Assembly: GCA_937926415.1 (NCBI GenBank)
Contig: CALBAF010000170.1
Location: forward strand, 1-7,123
DNA length: 7,123 bases
Source of the DNA: an uncultured Actinomyces sp.
Lineage (GTDB): Bacteria; Actinomycetota; Actinomycetes; Actinomycetales; Actinomycetaceae
Direction of reading: 5' to 3'
Positions within the stretch are counted from its first letter, which is position 1, and every line of letters starts with the position of its first letter. A model generated the notes under the pieces. The model had not been told where the DNA came from. It searched no databases and saw nothing but the letters and a program-made list of their open reading frames with translations. Position numbers and translations under genes: made by a program. This document shows positions 5,672 through 7,123 of this stretch, in pieces.

Positions 5672-6472
5672 ATGGTCAAAGAAGCCTCATCTGATCTGTA
5701 TTCACTCATCTTGGAACGGATCTTCTTCAAACACTTCCAGGATGGCAGAACATCAATCTGGAAGAGGGATGAGCTCCTTGAGGCAGCGGACGAACTTGGT
5801 GTTCGAGCACCTAAAAACCTCGGAGATCTCATCTATGCTTTCCGCTATCGCCGCACGCTTCCTGAAAGCATACGCGCAGTGGCTCCAGAAGGTATGCAGT
5901 GGATTATCCGAGGAAAAGGGCGAGCTGAGTACCAGTTCGAGCTCGTGAAACAACAGGTTCGAATCATTCCGAATCCTTCTCTCGCCCGCATCAAAATTCC
6001 GGACGCCACTCCGCAGATTATTCGATCCTCTGCTCTCGGTGATGAGCAGGCTCTGCTCGCCTTGGTTCGTTACAACCGGCTCGTTGATGTCTTCTTGGGA
6101 ATCACCACCTACTCCCTCCAGAACCACTTGCGCACAACAGCGCCGGGTATCGGGCAAGTGGAAATTGATGAGATCTATGTTGGCGTCGACGGTGGTGGCA
6201 GGCAGTACATTTTGCCGGTACAGGCAAAGGGCGGCAAGGATGAAATTGGCGTGACACAGGCGGAGCAAGACCTCGCTGTGTGCGCTGACAGGTGGCCGTC
6301 CATGATCGCACGTCCGATTGCTGCTCAGTTTGCGGATGACGGCTTGATTGCGTTGTTCGAGCTTGCTCTTCAGGACGGCGAGCTTCGAATTAGGCGCGAG
6401 GAACACTATCAGCTTGTGCCATCGGAGCAAATTACGCCCGAGGATCTTCAGGCTTACCGGTTAAACCCCTGA
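5672..6472 (+). CDS. Predicted type II restriction endonuclease, PD-(D/E)XK fold with QxK motif
   Basis: Encodes 266 residues, a normal size for a type II endonuclease, starting 3 bases after the methyltransferase stop. AGGAA at 5660-5664, inside the end of the methyltransferase gene, lies 7 nt before the ATG, so the two are surely one operon. Residues about 25-75 (TSIWKRDELLEAADELG...PKNLGDLIYAFRYR...LPESI) look like a small helical, winged-helix-like DNA-binding part. The catalytic core is visible in VEIDEIYVGVDGGGRQYILPVQAKGGKD (163-190): acidic Glu164, Asp166 and Glu167, a beta-hairpin, then Q184-A185-K186. This D-(n)-QxK arrangement is that of the Mrr-like branch of the PD-(D/E)XK nucleases. 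It should cut unmethylated copies of the site modified by its partner. The recognition sequence is unknown. Base composition matches the methyltransferase, not the flanks. Confidence 0.82.
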   Translation: MVKEASSDLYSLILERIFFKHFQDGRTSIWKRDELLEAADELGVRAPKNLGDLIYAFRYRRTLPESIRAVAPEGMQWIIRGKGRAEYQFELVKQQVRIIPNPSLARIKIPDATPQIIRSSALGDEQALLALVRYNRLVDVFLGITTYSLQNHLRTTAPGIGQVEIDEIYVGVDGGGRQYILPVQAKGGKDEIGVTQAEQDLAVCADRWPSMIARPIAAQFADDGLIALFELALQDGELRIRREEHYQLVPSEQITPEDLQAYRLNP

Positions 6473-6483
6473 CTAGCCCGGCC

Positions 6484-6505
6484 TCGTGCGTTACCCACGC
6501 CACGA
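6484..6505 (+). terminator. Possible terminator of the restriction-modification operon
   Basis: TCGTGCGT (6484-6491) pairs with ACG-c-CACGA (6497-6505), giving an 8-bp stem with one bulged base and a TACCC loop, 12 bases after the endonuclease stop. No T-run follows. It is the only obvious hairpin in the 87-bp gap before purB, but it is modest. Confidence 0.4.
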
Positions 6506-6559
6506 ACCGCCGAGCGGACTGGGCGTCCCGAAGGCCCCTCGTTCTGGGAAGATAGGAGT

Positions 6560-7123
6560 ATGAGCGACACGATGACACTGTTCTCCACTGCCCACGGCTA
6601 TTCGGACCTGGCGGGCGGGGGTGAACCGCTCAGCCCGCTGGACGGCCGCTACCGCGCGGTCGCCGCGCCCCTGGCGAACTACCTGTCCGAGGCGGGCCTG
6701 AACCGCGCGCGCGTGCACGTCGAGATCGAGTGGCTGATTTTCCTGCTCGACAACTCGGTCCTGCCGGGCGCGCCCACGCTGACCGACGCCGAGCGCGACT
6801 ACCTGCGCGCCCTCACGCGCGACTTCGGAGCCGACCACATCAAGCGCCTGGGCGAGTTCGAGGCGGTTACCCGCCCCGACGTCAAGGCCGTCGAATCCCT
6901 GATCGGCGAATACCTGGAGGCCGCCTCCGACAAGCTGGGCGCGGACACGAATCTGCCGTCCCTGCGCGAGGTCGTCCACATCTTCTGCACCTCCGAGGAC
7001 ATCAACAACCTGGCGTACGCGCTGACCATCAAGGCGGCAACCGAGCAGGTGTGGCTGCCCGCGATCCGCGCGCTCCTTGATCGCCTGCATGGCCTCGCCG
7101 AGGCCGGGGCGGCCGTCCCGATG
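6560..7123 (+). CDS. purB: Adenylosuccinate lyase, N-terminal 188 codons, 3' end cut off by the window
   Basis: PurB cleaves SAICAR to AICAR plus fumarate, and adenylosuccinate to AMP plus fumarate, in cytosolic purine synthesis. The visible part aligns with the E. coli-type enzyme (about 456 residues in full): LSPLDGRYRAV (24-34), VEIEWLIFLL (54-63), DVKAVESLIGEYL (107-119), and VHIFCTSEDINNLAYAL (139-155) with the conserved T-S of the substrate pocket. The frame stays open to the right edge. The ATG at 6560 has AGGAG only one base upstream, with the weaker GGGAAG (6546-6551) 8 nt upstream; ATG at 6572 is an alternative start. One oddity: the usual H-D-V-K-A-V-E (His91 in E. coli) reads P-D-V-K-A-V-E here, with Pro106. 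The codon use returns to the high-GC pattern of the left part of the window. Confidence 0.95.
   Translation, partial: MSDTMTLFSTAHGYSDLAGGGEPLSPLDGRYRAVAAPLANYLSEAGLNRARVHVEIEWLIFLLDNSVLPGAPTLTDAERDYLRALTRDFGADHIKRLGEFEAVTRPDVKAVESLIGEYLEAASDKLGADTNLPSLREVVHIFCTSEDINNLAYALTIKAATEQVWLPAIRALLDRLHGLAEAGAAVPM

Noticed and set aside
6491..7090. 199-codon minus-strand frame antisense to purB
   Set aside because: The opposite strand encodes PurB motifs unambiguously; this frame is Val/Gly/Arg/Gln-rich shadow.

Overview
The window looks like chromosomal DNA from a high-GC actinomycete. Most coding regions are strongly G+C-biased at third codon positions, the HisC-like enzyme is of the actinobacterial HisC2/Pat type, and there is a WXG100-like partner gene. 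An oral Actinomyces/Schaalia-type organism is my best guess, but that is inference. It holds eight genes, two of them cut by the window edges. I see no tRNA, rRNA, CRISPR array, transposase or integrase.

Layout. (1) 2-529 (+): the C-terminal part of a YwiC-like polytopic membrane protein. It converges on (2) a PLP-dependent aminotransferase of the HisC2/Pat type at 599-1663 (-), with a 13-bp GC-rich hairpin between the two stops. (3) A 65-bp divergent gap with a 12-bp palindrome leads to a four-helix 'phage holin family 4' small membrane protein at 1729-2115 (+). (4) Convergent with it is a two-gene minus-strand unit: a 101-aa WXG100-like protein (3831-4136) whose stop codon overlaps the GTG start of a 563-aa serine hydrolase (2143-3834). 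The hydrolase has a GHSQG nucleophile elbow and a readable Ser/Asp/His triad. The pair resembles a type VII (ESX) secretion substrate and its partner. (5) A 242-bp divergent intergenic region with two DnaA-box-like sequences spaced 30 bp apart. (6) A two-gene type II restriction-modification module on the plus strand: a C5-cytosine DNA methyltransferase (4379-5668) followed 3 bases later by a predicted PD-(D/E)XK endonuclease with a Q-A-K active-site motif (5672-6472). (7) The N-terminal 188 codons of adenylosuccinate lyase PurB (6560-7123, +), running off the right edge.

How the parts work together. The aminotransferase and PurB are housekeeping metabolism. The restriction-modification pair is visibly less G+C-rich than its surroundings and sits between a housekeeping gene and the secretion-like pair, so it is probably a horizontally acquired defence island. 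The hydrolase pair may be an exported enzyme or toxin with its secretion partner. The most interesting material is the restriction-modification pair, whose specificity I cannot assign, the WXG-partner/lipase-like pair, and the DnaA-box pair between them.
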